A stretch of 64,000 nt of DNA from Phytobacter diazotrophicus (GCA_004346725.1 SMDE01000011.1:1-64000), one strand, 5' to 3'; positions 54,505 through 63,840 are shown, counted from the stretch's first letter. Numbers and translations are program-made. The notes: generated by a model from the letters alone, not told the origin.

Positions 54505-55065
54505 TTACTTGATGACCAGGGTGTTAACAATGTTTTCCGCTGCGGTCTGTGCCTGCTGCTGGTTATCTGCCGGCAGCGTCACCTGCAAAGTCAGCAGTTT
54601 GTTATCCACTTTACCCAGCACTACGGTAGACCAGGCCGTTTGACCTTTGGCAGAGATGATACTGTCGAGCTGCTGCATTTTCTGGCCTTTCAGCTCGATA
54701 GATTTGTTGGTCACGACCTGCAACTGCGGGTCGCGGTTGCGCTGTTGGTCTTCCAGACGTTTTGCCAGCGTATCCAGCCCTTCCTGAGTGTCGTCGCCTA
54801 CAATCACAATCACCGCTTTCTGACCGGTTGAGTCAGAGTAAACGTGCATGTTATTAGACTGCGTACCCAGTTTACCGCTTTGATCGGTCATGTCTGCGGG
54901 CAGCGAGAAGCTGAGTTTGCCATCAAGCAGCGTTACCGGTTGCCCGGTCGCGTTGCTTTCTGCAGATGCCCCCTGAGCGGGTGTTTTTTTGCTGTCGCTG
55001 TTGTCGCAGGCCGCCAGACCCATTACCAGCAGGCCAATACCGACATATTTAACCAGATTGCGCAT
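54505..55065 (-). CDS. dcrB: Lipoprotein DcrB
   Basis: A 186-residue lipoprotein (E. coli 185). The N-terminal signal ends with the lipobox GLAAC at about residues 16-20. In E. coli DcrB is needed for infection by phages C1 and C6 and affects envelope function. AAGGAAGAAGTCA precedes the ATG, and the conserved order yhhQ-dcrB-yhhS is kept. Confidence 0.95.
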   Translation of the reverse strand: MRNLVKYVGIGLLVMGLAACDNSDSKKTPAQGASAESNATGQPVTLLDGKLSFSLPADMTDQSGKLGTQSNNMHVYSDSTGQKAVIVIVGDDTQEGLDTLAKRLEDQQRNRDPQLQVVTNKSIELKGQKMQQLDSIISAKGQTAWSTVVLGKVDNKLLTLQVTLPADNQQQAQTAAENIVNTLVIK

Positions 55066-55138
55066 TGACTTCTTCCTTTCGATAAACAGCCATAACGGCT
55101 CATGCGGGCCATCTTACCACAACTGGCATCGCGTACTC

Positions 55139-55804
55139 TTAACTGGCCTGTAACGCTGATATTTCAGATTTGTCTGCCAGCCTTTTCAACAGCATATTCA
55201 ACAACACACCGTACATCGGCAGGAAGAAGGCGATGCTGATAATGACCTTAAAGGCGTAGTCCACCAGGGCGATTTCCATCCAGTGTTCGGCCATAAACGG
55301 ATCCGGGCTGTGCCAGAAGGCGATGAAGAAAAAAGCGAGGGTGTCGCTGGCGTTACCGAACACCGTTGAGGCCGCAGGTGCCAGCCACCAGCGTTTGTTC
55401 TGACGCAGGCGGTTAAAGACATGCACGTCGAGGATCTGCCCCAGCGCGTAAGCCATAAAGCTGGCGGTGGCGATACGGGCGACGAACAGGTTGAAATGGG
55501 TCAGTGCTTCAAAGCCTTGCCAGCTTCCCATGTAAAACAGGGAAGAGATGCCGTAGGAGATAACCAGCGCAGGTACCATCACGGCGAAAATAATCCGTCG
55601 GGCGAGCGGCGCGCCAAAAATACGCACGGTTAAATCTGTCGCCAGGAAAATAAACGGAAAACTGAATGCGCCCCAGGTGGTATGGAAGCCGAAAATGTTA
55701 ACCGGTAGCTGTACCAGATAGTTACTGGAGGTGATCACCAGCAGGTGAAAAAGGGATAGCCAGAACAGCGCTTTCATGCGCTGAGTTTGTGAAAACTGCG
55801 TCAT
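55139..55804 (-). CDS. yhhQ: Queuosine precursor transporter YhhQ
   Basis: A 221-residue inner-membrane protein with six hydrophobic segments (VUT family, PF02592) that imports queuosine precursors preQ0/preQ1 in E. coli. The motif FLATDLTVRIFG and the ALGQILDVHVFNRLR loop are typical. It is followed by dcrB 73 bases on, on the same strand, and is divergent from tusA, as in E. coli. Confidence 0.95.
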   Translation of the reverse strand: MTQFSQTQRMKALFWLSLFHLLVITSSNYLVQLPVNIFGFHTTWGAFSFPFIFLATDLTVRIFGAPLARRIIFAVMVPALVISYGISSLFYMGSWQGFEALTHFNLFVARIATASFMAYALGQILDVHVFNRLRQNKRWWLAPAASTVFGNASDTLAFFFIAFWHSPDPFMAEHWMEIALVDYAFKVIISIAFFLPMYGVLLNMLLKRLADKSEISALQAS

Positions 55805-56108
55805 ATTGTGACCTTTTTAGTGTTTGGGGTGAGGGAACCCAATAAACATGTAACACGCTATTTTTCTTGCCATTTTCACATCGGCAGTGCTCGTCATCCT
55901 CACGTACTCGGTGTACGCCGGGGTGCCTGTGCGCTGGCCTTAATAAAACGGCTGCGCCAATAGCGCGTGTTGATACTGTGCAAAGCCGCAGAATGATACT
56001 GCAACATTACGCCGATGCAATGGTTATTTTTAACGCAATCGTTAACCTGGCTTGCGTCACAAAATGGGCAGCGTAAACTAATGCCGTTTTTTCCCGTGTG
56101 AGACGAAA
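55805..56108. other. yhhQ-tusA divergent region
   Basis: A 304-base non-coding region with a palindromic repeat at 55852-55972 and the promoters of the two divergent genes. ACGCAATCGTTAACC lies upstream of tusA, but I cannot define a promoter with confidence. No ribosome site with a credible frame is present. Confidence 0.7.
55852..55972. repeat. Palindromic intergenic repeat, family copy 2
   Basis: The ends are inverted (AACACGCTATT at the left, AATAGCGCGTGTT at the right), and the centre CATCCTCACGTACTCGGTGTACGC matches the centre of the element at 1526-1672. This copy is about 25 bases shorter. Confidence 0.6.
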
Positions 56109-56354
56109 ATGACCGACCTCTTTACTACCGCCGACCATACTCTTGACGCGCTGGGCCTGCGTTGCCCTGAGCCGGTGATGATGGTGCGCAAAACCGTACG
56201 CAATATGCTGCCGGGTGAAACCCTGCTGGTGATTGCTGACGATCCGGCGACCACCCGTGACATTCCGGGGTTCTGCCGCTTTATGGAACACGAACTGGTG
56301 GCCCATGAGACGCAATCGCTGCCGTATCGCTATCTGGTGCGTAAAGGGCAATAA
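56109..56354 (+). CDS. tusA: Sulfur carrier protein TusA
   Basis: An 81-residue cytoplasmic protein that accepts persulfide sulfur from IscS and passes it to TusD for 2-thiouridine synthesis in tRNA. The sulfur-carrying C19 lies in LRCPEPVMM, and the length equals the E. coli protein. It is divergent from yhhQ. In E. coli zntA follows; here a TRAP transporter operon is inserted between them. Confidence 0.96.
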   Translation: MTDLFTTADHTLDALGLRCPEPVMMVRKTVRNMLPGETLLVIADDPATTRDIPGFCRFMEHELVAHETQSLPYRYLVRKGQ

Positions 56355-56540
56355 CTCCCCATTACAGGCCGCGTTTTTACGCAGTTTGCGATCCTTGCCA
56401 CCAATTTAAACCGCCGTTTCATTTTTTAGCGCTTTTTGTGAGGCGCTTCACCCTCCCTTTTCCAGCGGTAGTCTAGTTTTTAAGCGTAAAAATAAAACAT
56501 TGTTTTAACATTTACCTTTCACTACCCTGGAGAAGACCCG

Positions 56541-57524
56541 ATGAAAACGACTTTCAAGCCGTTGCTGGCCGCGTTGTGCCTGTCCACCGTGTCACTGTTA
56601 TCTGTATCCGCCGTTAATGCGCAGACGATTAAAGCTGCCGATGTGCATCCGAAAGGCTATCCCAATATTGTTGCTGTGCAGAACATGGGTGAAAAACTCA
56701 AACAACAAACGGACGGCAAGCTGGAGATTAAAATCTTTCCCGGCGGCGTTCTGGGCGATGAAAAACAGATGATCGAGCAGGCGCAAATGGGCGCTATCGA
56801 CATGATTCGCGTCTCGATGGCCCCTGTTGCCGCTATTCTCCCGGATATTGAAGTTTTCACCCTGCCGTATGTCTTCCGGGATGAAGACCATATGCACAAG
56901 GTCATTGATGGCGATATCGGTAAACAGATTGGCGATAAGCTGACGGCCAATCCGAAATCCCGGCTGGTATTTCTGGGCTGGATGGACTCCGGTACGCGCA
57001 ACCTCATCACTAAAAAACCGGTGGTTAAGCCCGAAGATCTGAACGGCATGAAAATTCGCGTGCAGGGCAGCCCCGTCGCTCTGGCAACGTTAAAACAGAT
57101 GGGCGCTAACTCAGTGGCGATGGGAGTGAGTGAGGTCTATAGCGGCATGCAAACGGGGGTGATTGATGGCGCAGAAAATAACCCGCCGACGTTTATCGCC
57201 CATAACTATATGCCGGTTGCCAAAAACTATACCCTCAGCGGTCACTTTATCACCCCTGAAATGCTGCTCTACTCCAAAGTGAAATGGGACAAACTCAGCG
57301 CCGATGATCAGAAAAAAATCCTCACCCTGGCGCGTGAAGCACAGTTCGAACAGCGCAAACTCTGGGAAGCCTATACCCAGCAGGCGCTGGATAAAATGAA
57401 AGCGGGCGGCGTGCAATTTCATAACATTGATAAATCGGTGTTTATCAAAGCGACAGAGCCGGTGCGCGCCCAGTATGGCGATAAGCATCAGGATCTGATG
57501 AAAGCTATCGCTGACGTTAAATAA
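56541..57524 (+). CDS. TRAP transporter substrate-binding protein (DctP type)
   Basis: A 327-residue periplasmic binding protein with a signal peptide ending VNA (about residue 27). The DctP-family signature GMKIRVQGSP...ATLKQMGANSVAMGVSEVYSGMQTGVIDGAENN includes the arginine that pairs with a carboxylate of the ligand. The substrate is an organic or sugar acid of unknown identity. AACATTT...GGAGAAGACCCG precedes the ATG. It is the first gene of a complete DctPQM set and no catabolic enzyme genes are beside it. Confidence 0.92.
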   Translation: MKTTFKPLLAALCLSTVSLLSVSAVNAQTIKAADVHPKGYPNIVAVQNMGEKLKQQTDGKLEIKIFPGGVLGDEKQMIEQAQMGAIDMIRVSMAPVAAILPDIEVFTLPYVFRDEDHMHKVIDGDIGKQIGDKLTANPKSRLVFLGWMDSGTRNLITKKPVVKPEDLNGMKIRVQGSPVALATLKQMGANSVAMGVSEVYSGMQTGVIDGAENNPPTFIAHNYMPVAKNYTLSGHFITPEMLLYSKVKWDKLSADDQKKILTLAREAQFEQRKLWEAYTQQALDKMKAGGVQFHNIDKSVFIKATEPVRAQYGDKHQDLMKAIADVK

Positions 57525-57547
57525 CCCCACTTTTCTGCGGAGAATGT

Positions 57548-58057
57548 ATGTCAGAACTCTACTTAAAGTGGATGGATCGCCTGTACCTGCTTGCTATGAC
57601 GGTGGCCGGCATATCACTGCTGGTGATGACGATTGTTATTCCGATTGGCATTTTCTCGCGTTACGTATTGAATCGCGGAGAGTCATGGCCGGAACCTATT
57701 GCCATCATCTGCATGGTCACTTTTACGTTCATTGGCGCGGCGGTGGGGTACCGCGCCGGTTCCCACATTGCGGTTAACATGCTCACGGATCGTCTGCCTG
57801 ACACGCTAAAGATGGTATGCGCGCGGCTTGTCGATCTGTTGATGCTGCTCATCTCTCTCATCATGTGCTGGTACAGCTACTGGCTGTGCGTTGAGCTGTG
57901 GGAACAACCTGTGGCGGAGTTTCCCCTGCTGACCTCAGGCGAAAGTTATCTGCCGTTGCCGATAGGTTCGGCCATTCTGATCCTGTTTGTGCTCGAACGG
58001 TTGTTGTTCGGCTCGCAGGAAAACCGCCCGGTCGTACTGATTGGCAACCATGGGTAA
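57548..58057 (+). CDS. TRAP transporter small permease (DctQ type)
   Basis: A 169-residue inner-membrane protein with four hydrophobic segments. The family motif FSRYVLNRGESWPEPIAI and GAAVGYRAGSHIAVNML is present. It stabilises the large permease. CTGCGGAGAATGT precedes the ATG, 23 bases behind dctP. Confidence 0.92.
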   Translation: MSELYLKWMDRLYLLAMTVAGISLLVMTIVIPIGIFSRYVLNRGESWPEPIAIICMVTFTFIGAAVGYRAGSHIAVNMLTDRLPDTLKMVCARLVDLLMLLISLIMCWYSYWLCVELWEQPVAEFPLLTSGESYLPLPIGSAILILFVLERLLFGSQENRPVVLIGNHG

Positions 58058-58067
58058 GGGGTGAACA

Positions 58068-59354
58068 ATGGATGCATTTGTATTGTTATTCACCCTCGCC
58101 ATTCTGCTGGCGCTGGGTATGCCGGTGGCGTTTGCCGTCGGGTTGAGTGCCGTTGCCGGCGCGCTGTGGATAGATCTTCCGCTGGAAGCGCTGATGATCC
58201 AGATAACCAGCGGGGTGAACAAATTCACGCTGCTGGCGATTCCGTTTTTTATTCTGGCGGGCGCGATCATGGCGGAGGGTGGCATCGCGCGGCGGCTGGT
58301 CAATTTTGCCTATCTGTTTGTCGGGTTCATTCGCGGCGGGTTGTCTCTGGTGAACATTGTCGCATCGACCTTTTTTGGCGCGATTTCCGGCTCGTCGGTC
58401 GCCGATACGGCATCCATCGGTAGCGTGATGATCCCGGAAATGGAAAAGAAGGGCTACCCGCGTGAATATGCGGCGGCGGTAACGGCCAGCGGATCGGTGC
58501 AGGCTATCCTGATCCCGCCCAGTCATAACTCGGTCATTTACTCGCTGGCGGCGGGGGGCACGGTATCCATTGCGACACTGTTTATTGCGGGCGTACTGCC
58601 GGGTTTGCTGTTGGGTGTGAGCCTGATGACGTTATGTCTGGGTTTTGCCCACAAACGCGGTTACCCGAAAGGGGAGCGGATTCCCTTTAAGCAGGCAATC
58701 AGGATGTTCGTTGATGCACTATGGGGACTGATGACGGTAGTGATTATTCTCGGCGGCATTCTTTCCGGGATTTTTACCGCCACAGAATCTGCCGCTGTCG
58801 CCTGCCTGTGGGCCTTCTTCGTCACCATGTTCATCTACCGTGATTACAAATGGAATGAGCTGCCGAAGCTGATGTGCCGTACCGTGAAGACGGTCACCAT
58901 TGTGATGATTCTTATCGGCTTTGCGGCCGCTTTTGGCGCCGTGATGACCTATATGCAGCTTCCGATGCGCATCACCGAATTTTTCACGTCGTTATCGGAC
59001 AATAAATACGTCATTCTGATGTATCTCAATATCATGCTACTACTGATTGGCGCCTTGATGGATATGGCGCCGATCATCTTGATCCTGACGCCAGTGCTGC
59101 TGCCGGTAACGAATGCGCTGGGGATCGATCCGGTACATTTTGGCATGATCATGATGGTCAACCTCGGGATCGGATTGATTACCCCACCGGTGGGATCGGT
59201 GTTGTTCGTCGCCAGTGCGGTGAGTAAGCAGAAGATTGAAACGGTGGTGAAGGCGATGCTGCCGTTTTACGCGATGTTGCTAATTGTGCTGGGGATGGTG
59301 ACCTATATTCCGGCGATATCTCTCTGGCTGCCAGGAGTGCTGGGAATGCAGTAA
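58068..59354 (+). CDS. TRAP transporter large permease (DctM type)
   Basis: A 428-residue sodium-coupled permease with about 12 hydrophobic segments. Family features include GSSVADTASIGSVMIPEM and IPPSHNSVIYSLAAGG, the two substrate/sodium loops. It is ten bases behind dctQ. A REP palindrome follows seven bases after the stop. Confidence 0.94.
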   Translation: MDAFVLLFTLAILLALGMPVAFAVGLSAVAGALWIDLPLEALMIQITSGVNKFTLLAIPFFILAGAIMAEGGIARRLVNFAYLFVGFIRGGLSLVNIVASTFFGAISGSSVADTASIGSVMIPEMEKKGYPREYAAAVTASGSVQAILIPPSHNSVIYSLAAGGTVSIATLFIAGVLPGLLLGVSLMTLCLGFAHKRGYPKGERIPFKQAIRMFVDALWGLMTVVIILGGILSGIFTATESAAVACLWAFFVTMFIYRDYKWNELPKLMCRTVKTVTIVMILIGFAAAFGAVMTYMQLPMRITEFFTSLSDNKYVILMYLNIMLLLIGALMDMAPIILILTPVLLPVTNALGIDPVHFGMIMMVNLGIGLITPPVGSVLFVASAVSKQKIETVVKAMLPFYAMLLIVLGMVTYIPAISLWLPGVLGMQ

Positions 59355-59360
59355 AAACTT

Positions 59361-59939
59361 CCCGGGTGCGGCTGATGCCTTACCCGGGCTACGGTAAAAG
59401 AGTAGATACTGTGAACGTCTTCAACCTTGTTAGCCATGGCTGACTCGTTTTCCCGCATGACAACCACAGCGACATCTTTGTGCCCCCCTGGCGCAGAGCG
59501 TGCAGCGAGGGGGTTGAGTCCCCGCTGAAATCGGTGAGACGAAGACCCGATGGCAAGGTCAGGCCGCCAGGGATGGCGGACTGAGGTTTGTCGAGACAGG
59601 ACAAAATCGTCCGGAACGATTTTGAACAACGCAACGCGTTGGCCCAAAGGGCGAGCCCCAGGGATGGGGCGAGTAACTCGAGTCAAACCGACCGCAGGCA
59701 GCGGGGCGGGAGGCGAACGCAGTGCGAAGCACCGATTTTTTGCGGGGCCGCGGGGATTGTAAAGGGGAACGCGGTGTTCCCCTTTACCCGTTCACGTGTC
59801 CGGAGGTGACATTTCGCCATGAACATAAGGTGAACGGAACCCACCTCCCGAGCCGCATATTCCCCTCACCCCAACCCTCTCCCAGGGGGAGAGGGAGAAA
59901 ACCGGTGGTATCCCGGGTTAGCGAAGCGACATCCGGGAT
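59361..59939. repeat. Composite dispersed repeat, copy B (longer)
   Basis: This 579-base stretch begins with a REP palindrome CCCGGGT...ACCCGGG (59361-59388). Then comes the block from TAGATACTGTGAACG (59403) to GACATCTTTGTG (59482), about 265 extra bases that copy A lacks, the CCGCGGGGATTGTAAAGG block (59748-59770), a further 60-base segment absent from copy A, and the CCCCTCACCCCAACCCTC...GAGAAAACCGG plus REP element. It fills the whole gap between the TRAP operon and zntA. I see no gene with a ribosome site in it. Confidence 0.8.
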
Positions 59940-59943
59940 TTTT

Positions 59944-62145
59944 TTATTTGCGTAATAAACGCAGTGCGTTGGCGGTTACCAATACCGTCGCGCCGGTATC
60001 TGCCAGTACCGCCAGCCACAGGCCTGTTATCCCCAGCAATGTTGTTACCAGGAAAATTGCTTTCAGCCCCAGAGCGATAGCAATGTTCTGCCGGATATTG
60101 GCCTGTGTGGCGCGGGCAAGATGAATCATTTGCGCCAGTCCGGTGAGGCGGTTATGGGTTAACGCCGCATCGGCGGTTTCCAGCGCCACGTCCGTCCCGC
60201 TGCCCATCGCAATGCCTATCGTCGCGGCTTTCATCGCCGGGGCATCGTTAATGCCGTCGCCAATCATCGCCAGCGGAGCATCCTTATTGAGCAAGGTGAC
60301 TGCGCTCACTTTATCTTCGGGTAATAGCCCGGCGCGGAAGTCCATCTGCAACTCTCCGGCAATGGCGGCAGCGGCACGCGGGTTATCGCCCGTTAACATC
60401 ACCCCCTCCACGCCCAGATTACGCAGTGCGGCGATGGCTTCCCGCGCATCCTCTCGCAGGGTATCGCGCAGCGACAGTGAGCCAATAGCGACGCCATCAC
60501 GCAGGGCGACGATAACCGTTTCTCCCTGGCTTTCGCGGGCATTGATATCCGCCAATAGCGCGCCATCCAGCACCTCTGGCGGCAGCTTATCGGGCGCGCT
60601 CAGGCGGATGTGCTGGCCCTCCACCTGCGCTTCAATACCTTTACCTGTCAGGGTGCGCTGTTCGGTAGCCTGCGGCAGCACCCGTTTGCGCGTCCGGGCT
60701 TCCTGCACAATAGCCTGCGCCAGTGGATGGGTCGACCCCTGCTCCACGGCAGCGCTCAATGTCAGCAGTGTCTCTTCATTAACCCCGGCAAGTGGATACA
60801 CGCCGACAACCTGCGGTTTACCGACGGTCAATGTGCCGGTTTTATCAAACGCCACATGCTGGATACGACCGAGTTGTTCCAGCGCTGCGCCGCCTTTAAT
60901 CAGCGCCCCACGACGTGCCGCCGCTGCCAGGCCTGAGGTAATGGCGGCAGGCGTTGAGATAACCAGCGCGCACGGGCAACCGATCAGCAGCAACGTCAGC
61001 CCTTTGTAGATCCACGCCAGCCAGTTTGCCGCGAACAGCAACGGCGGCAGCACGGCGACCAGCAGGGCGATGACCATAATCACTGGGGTATAAATCCGGC
61101 TAAAGCGATCGATAAAGCGCTCAATAGGCGCGCGGCGCTCTTCGGCTTCTTCTATCAGCTTGAGGATACGGTCAATGGCACTTTCACCGGGGCGGGAAAC
61201 CACTTCCAGCGTCACCAGTCTGTCAACGCTGGTCGCCCCTGCAGGAATACTCTCGCCGTTGCTGTGCTCGACGGGCAGGGATTCACCGGTTAATGCGCTT
61301 TCATCAAAGCTGGCGAACGGCGTTAAAAGCTTGCCATCAGCCGGTAAACGCCCGCCAGCCGGGACCTCGATAACATCGCCGGGGCGCAATGCCTGAGCAC
61401 TAACGGTCTGCCGCTCCCCCTTGTGGATGCGTGTGGCGGTATCGGGTTTTAGCGCCATCAGCGCGCTCACCCCTTTTCGTGCGCGACTGGCCGCCCAACC
61501 TTCAAGCCGTTCGCCCACCAGGAACAGCAGCAGCACCATGGCGGCTTCTGCCGTCGCACCGATAAACAGCGCACCGATAGCGGCAACGCTCATCAGGGTT
61601 TCGATAGCAAACCAGCTACCGCTGCGCATCAGGCGCAATGCCTGGCGCGCAATGGGAAAGAGCCCCACCAGGGTCGTCACGATAAAGGCTGTCTGGCCCA
61701 GCGGATGGTTAAACTGCTCCAGCAGCCAACTGATACCCATCAGCACAATCAGGATCAGAAGCGGCATATTTTCCTGCCAGCGCGACGGCGCAGCCGCTTT
61801 GGGGGCGTTTTCATCCTGCACGGCGTACCCGGCCTGTTGCACGGCTTTTTCTACCTGCTTGCGGATATCATTATCGGCAATCACCGTGAGTTTTTCGGTG
61901 GCAAAGGCGACCTGCACCTGATTAACCCCGGCTATCTGGCGGACGGCATTTTCCACCTTACGGGCGCAGGCTGCGCAGTCCATCCCTGTCACCAGCCAGC
62001 TATAACGTTCGCCGTTGGCGCTTTCGAGGGGCGCATCAGGCGTTTCACAGGGGATGTCGCACGTGCAGGGCGCGGTTTTCTCCGCCAGTGGACGAAGTTT
62101 CATGGCCGCAAACTGCGGGGGTTTTTTATTATCGAGGGGCGTCAT
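59944..62145 (-). CDS. zntA: Zinc/cadmium/lead-exporting P-type ATPase
   Basis: Exports Zn, Cd and Pb ions from the cytoplasm. It has 733 residues, with a cysteine-rich N-terminus (CTCDIPC, residues about 27-33), a heavy-metal-associated domain with C57-A-A-C60, the membrane metal site C390-P-C392, the phosphorylation motif DKTGTLT near residue 434 and DGINDAPA near the end. The ribosome site CCGGAGGATGCC is strong. The ZntR-type promoter upstream is a near copy of the E. coli one. Confidence 0.97.
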   Translation of the reverse strand: MTPLDNKKPPQFAAMKLRPLAEKTAPCTCDIPCETPDAPLESANGERYSWLVTGMDCAACARKVENAVRQIAGVNQVQVAFATEKLTVIADNDIRKQVEKAVQQAGYAVQDENAPKAAAPSRWQENMPLLILIVLMGISWLLEQFNHPLGQTAFIVTTLVGLFPIARQALRLMRSGSWFAIETLMSVAAIGALFIGATAEAAMVLLLFLVGERLEGWAASRARKGVSALMALKPDTATRIHKGERQTVSAQALRPGDVIEVPAGGRLPADGKLLTPFASFDESALTGESLPVEHSNGESIPAGATSVDRLVTLEVVSRPGESAIDRILKLIEEAEERRAPIERFIDRFSRIYTPVIMVIALLVAVLPPLLFAANWLAWIYKGLTLLLIGCPCALVISTPAAITSGLAAAARRGALIKGGAALEQLGRIQHVAFDKTGTLTVGKPQVVGVYPLAGVNEETLLTLSAAVEQGSTHPLAQAIVQEARTRKRVLPQATEQRTLTGKGIEAQVEGQHIRLSAPDKLPPEVLDGALLADINARESQGETVIVALRDGVAIGSLSLRDTLREDAREAIAALRNLGVEGVMLTGDNPRAAAAIAGELQMDFRAGLLPEDKVSAVTLLNKDAPLAMIGDGINDAPAMKAATIGIAMGSGTDVALETADAALTHNRLTGLAQMIHLARATQANIRQNIAIALGLKAIFLVTTLLGITGLWLAVLADTGATVLVTANALRLLRK

Positions 62146-62183
62146 GGCATCCTCCGGTGAATGATAATTTTCTCATTAACCGG

Positions 62184-62215
62184 AGGATACACTCTGGAGT
62201 CGACTCCAGAGTCAA
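62184..62215 (-). promoter_or_regulatory. ZntR-controlled zntA promoter
   Basis: On the minus strand TTGACT (62215-62210), a 20-base spacer and TATCCT (62189-62184). The spacer is nearly filled by a perfect 22-base palindrome (62191-62212) with arms ACTCTGGAGTC/GACTCCAGAGT. The overlong spacer is the hallmark of MerR-family activation. Confidence 0.95.
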
Positions 62216-62220
62216 GCGTT

Positions 62221-62847
62221 TTAAATGTACAGCGAACGCACGATCAGGAAGTGCCCGGCAAAGTAGCAGGCTGCGGAAATCGCGTTATCGGCACGGAAGC
62301 GGCGACGGTAATGGCTACCCAGCCAGACGACGTTGCTGATTAGTAGCAGCGCCGCGCCAACAAAGGCAGAGAGCGCCGGGCTGGTGGGACGGAAGAACCA
62401 CAGCTCACCGGCCAGCCAGACCATCACCAGCGTCATGGCGATAAATGTGCAAACGGGCAAACGCAGCTCTTCCAGGCGCGACCAAATCACCGCAATCAGC
62501 AGGGCGCCAACGATCAGCAGCACCACCGGCAACGGCCAGAAGAAAGAGAGCGACATCTGCGTGGCAAAATAGATGGTGTAAAGCAGGTGGGCGAGGAAGA
62601 AGGCGCCAATGGCGTAGAGCAGTTGCTGGCGCGGCAGTAGGGTTAGTGCATCGCCAATCAGCGAGGCGCACAGCCCGGCAAGCACAAGGTAGCTGATGGC
62701 ATCAAACATCGGGGCTTGCCAGGCCAGTAATAACAGCAGCAGCAGCGTGACAGGTTTAAATACCCAACGCTGCCAGACAGGCCCACGGTAGGAAGCGTCA
62801 ACATACAGCCAGGCGGAAAAACAGACAGCAATAAATGACCAAAGCAT
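62221..62847 (-). CDS. yhhN: YhhN / TMEM86-family membrane protein
   Basis: A 208-residue inner-membrane protein with about eight hydrophobic segments, the family that includes animal lysoplasmalogenase TMEM86B. The bacterial function is unknown. It lies upstream of zntA on the same strand, 75 bases from it, as in E. coli, but zntA has its own promoter in the gap. Confidence 0.92.
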   Translation of the reverse strand: MLWSFIAVCFSAWLYVDASYRGPVWQRWVFKPVTLLLLLLLAWQAPMFDAISYLVLAGLCASLIGDALTLLPRQQLLYAIGAFFLAHLLYTIYFATQMSLSFFWPLPVVLLIVGALLIAVIWSRLEELRLPVCTFIAMTLVMVWLAGELWFFRPTSPALSAFVGAALLLISNVVWLGSHYRRRFRADNAISAACYFAGHFLIVRSLYI

Positions 62848-62972
62848 AATAAGTCCCTGAATCCGTTATTGTATCGCGAGCACCATGCCCACGGCTCTAC
62901 TAATGAGTTTAGTGGTCGTAGCAGGTGAATGACAATGTTACGGAAGACAGGGGAATCTTAAAAATGTGCCAT

Positions 62973-63248
62973 TTATTTTTTTGCTTTCAGTTTTTTCAGC
63001 CAGATAAGCAGCTCAAAAACGCCAAAGACAAAGATGCGAAACTCTTCGAACCGTGTCATTTGCGGACCGTCTTTCGGCAGCGTTTTTTTCATCATCGTCG
63101 CCTGAATGGCGTGCATAAACACGGTGAAAAACAGCGCCACGTTGACGAAAATATTGAGCGGTTTAGGAAACGGGGAAAACAGGTTCAGCAGTAAAAAAGC
63201 CCAGACAAAGAGCATTAACAGCCGTCCCAGATTAATCAGTATGCTCAT
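62973..63248 (-). CDS. yhhL: DUF1145-family membrane protein YhhL
   Basis: A 91-residue protein with two hydrophobic segments (about 5-25 and 28-50) and a highly basic C-terminus (KKLKAKK), collinear with E. coli YhhL. The ATG at 63248 lies inside the end of rsmD (17-base overlap in another frame) after AAGGAGAGGAAA, indicating coupling. E. coli has yhhM next; here only 125 non-coding bases separate yhhL from yhhN, so yhhM is absent. Confidence 0.9.
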   Translation of the reverse strand: MSILINLGRLLMLFVWAFLLLNLFSPFPKPLNIFVNVALFFTVFMHAIQATMMKKTLPKDGPQMTRFEEFRIFVFGVFELLIWLKKLKAKK

Positions 63249-63840
63249 TTTCCTCTCCTTGTGATTCACGCTGATATAAGCGGTAGGCGACCTGACCTGC
63301 GACTTTCTCCCGGTGCAAACTCCAGCTTGCAGGCACCAGTGGCAGGCCATTCTCTACTTCGCTTTCAACATAGATTAGCGCGCCATTGGCCAGCCAGCCG
63401 TTGTTTTCCAGCAGGGTTAAGGTCTCTTCGAGCATCCCTTTGCGAAACGGCGGATCGACAAACACGATATCATGCGGCGTGCCGCTTTGGGCCAGCCAGG
63501 TCAGGGTATTCCCGGTGACCACTTTGCCGTTGGCGGCTTTTAATGTCGCCAGGTTTTGCTGCAATTGCTGGGCGACCCCGCGTTCCATTTCGAGCAGCGT
63601 GGCGCTGGCGGCGTAGCGTGACAAGGCCTCTAAGCCCAGCGCGCCGCTGCCGGCAAAGCAGTCGAGACAACGCGCGTCGACCATGGACGGCGCCAGCCAG
63701 TTAAATAGGGTTTCGCGCACACGGTCAGTTGTCGGGCGCAATCCTGGGCTGTCCGGCACCGGGAGTTTGCGTCCCCGCCATTGCCCACCAATAATACGTA
63801 TCTGGCCGGTGGCGGCCCGATTGGGTTTCTTCATGGTCAT
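63232..63840 (-). CDS. rsmD: 16S rRNA (guanine966-N2)-methyltransferase RsmD
   Basis: Methylates N2 of G966 in 16S rRNA in the assembled small subunit. It has 202 residues, with the SAM-binding motif LDCFAGSGALGLEAL (about 59-73) and the catalytic DPPF motif in VFVDPPFRKG. Two ATG codons at 63840 and 63834 are possible; the second gives the E. coli-type start MKKPN, the first has a better spaced GAG. It is first in rsmD-yhhL and divergent from the region where ftsY is expected. Confidence 0.95.
   Translation of the reverse strand: MTMKKPNRAATGQIRIIGGQWRGRKLPVPDSPGLRPTTDRVRETLFNWLAPSMVDARCLDCFAGSGALGLEALSRYAASATLLEMERGVAQQLQQNLATLKAANGKVVTGNTLTWLAQSGTPHDIVFVDPPFRKGMLEETLTLLENNGWLANGALIYVESEVENGLPLVPASWSLHREKVAGQVAYRLYQRESQGEENEHTD

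Noticed and set aside
59483-59747. Possible insertion sequence inside composite repeat copy B
   Set aside because: No transposase frame, no clear terminal inverted repeats or target duplication; it may equally be ancestral sequence deleted from copy A.
62146-62190. Inverted repeat of CCTCCGG arms in the zntA leader that could hide the ribosome site
   Set aside because: The distal arm overlaps the -10 box (TATCCT), so most of it lies upstream of the expected transcription start and cannot be in the RNA.
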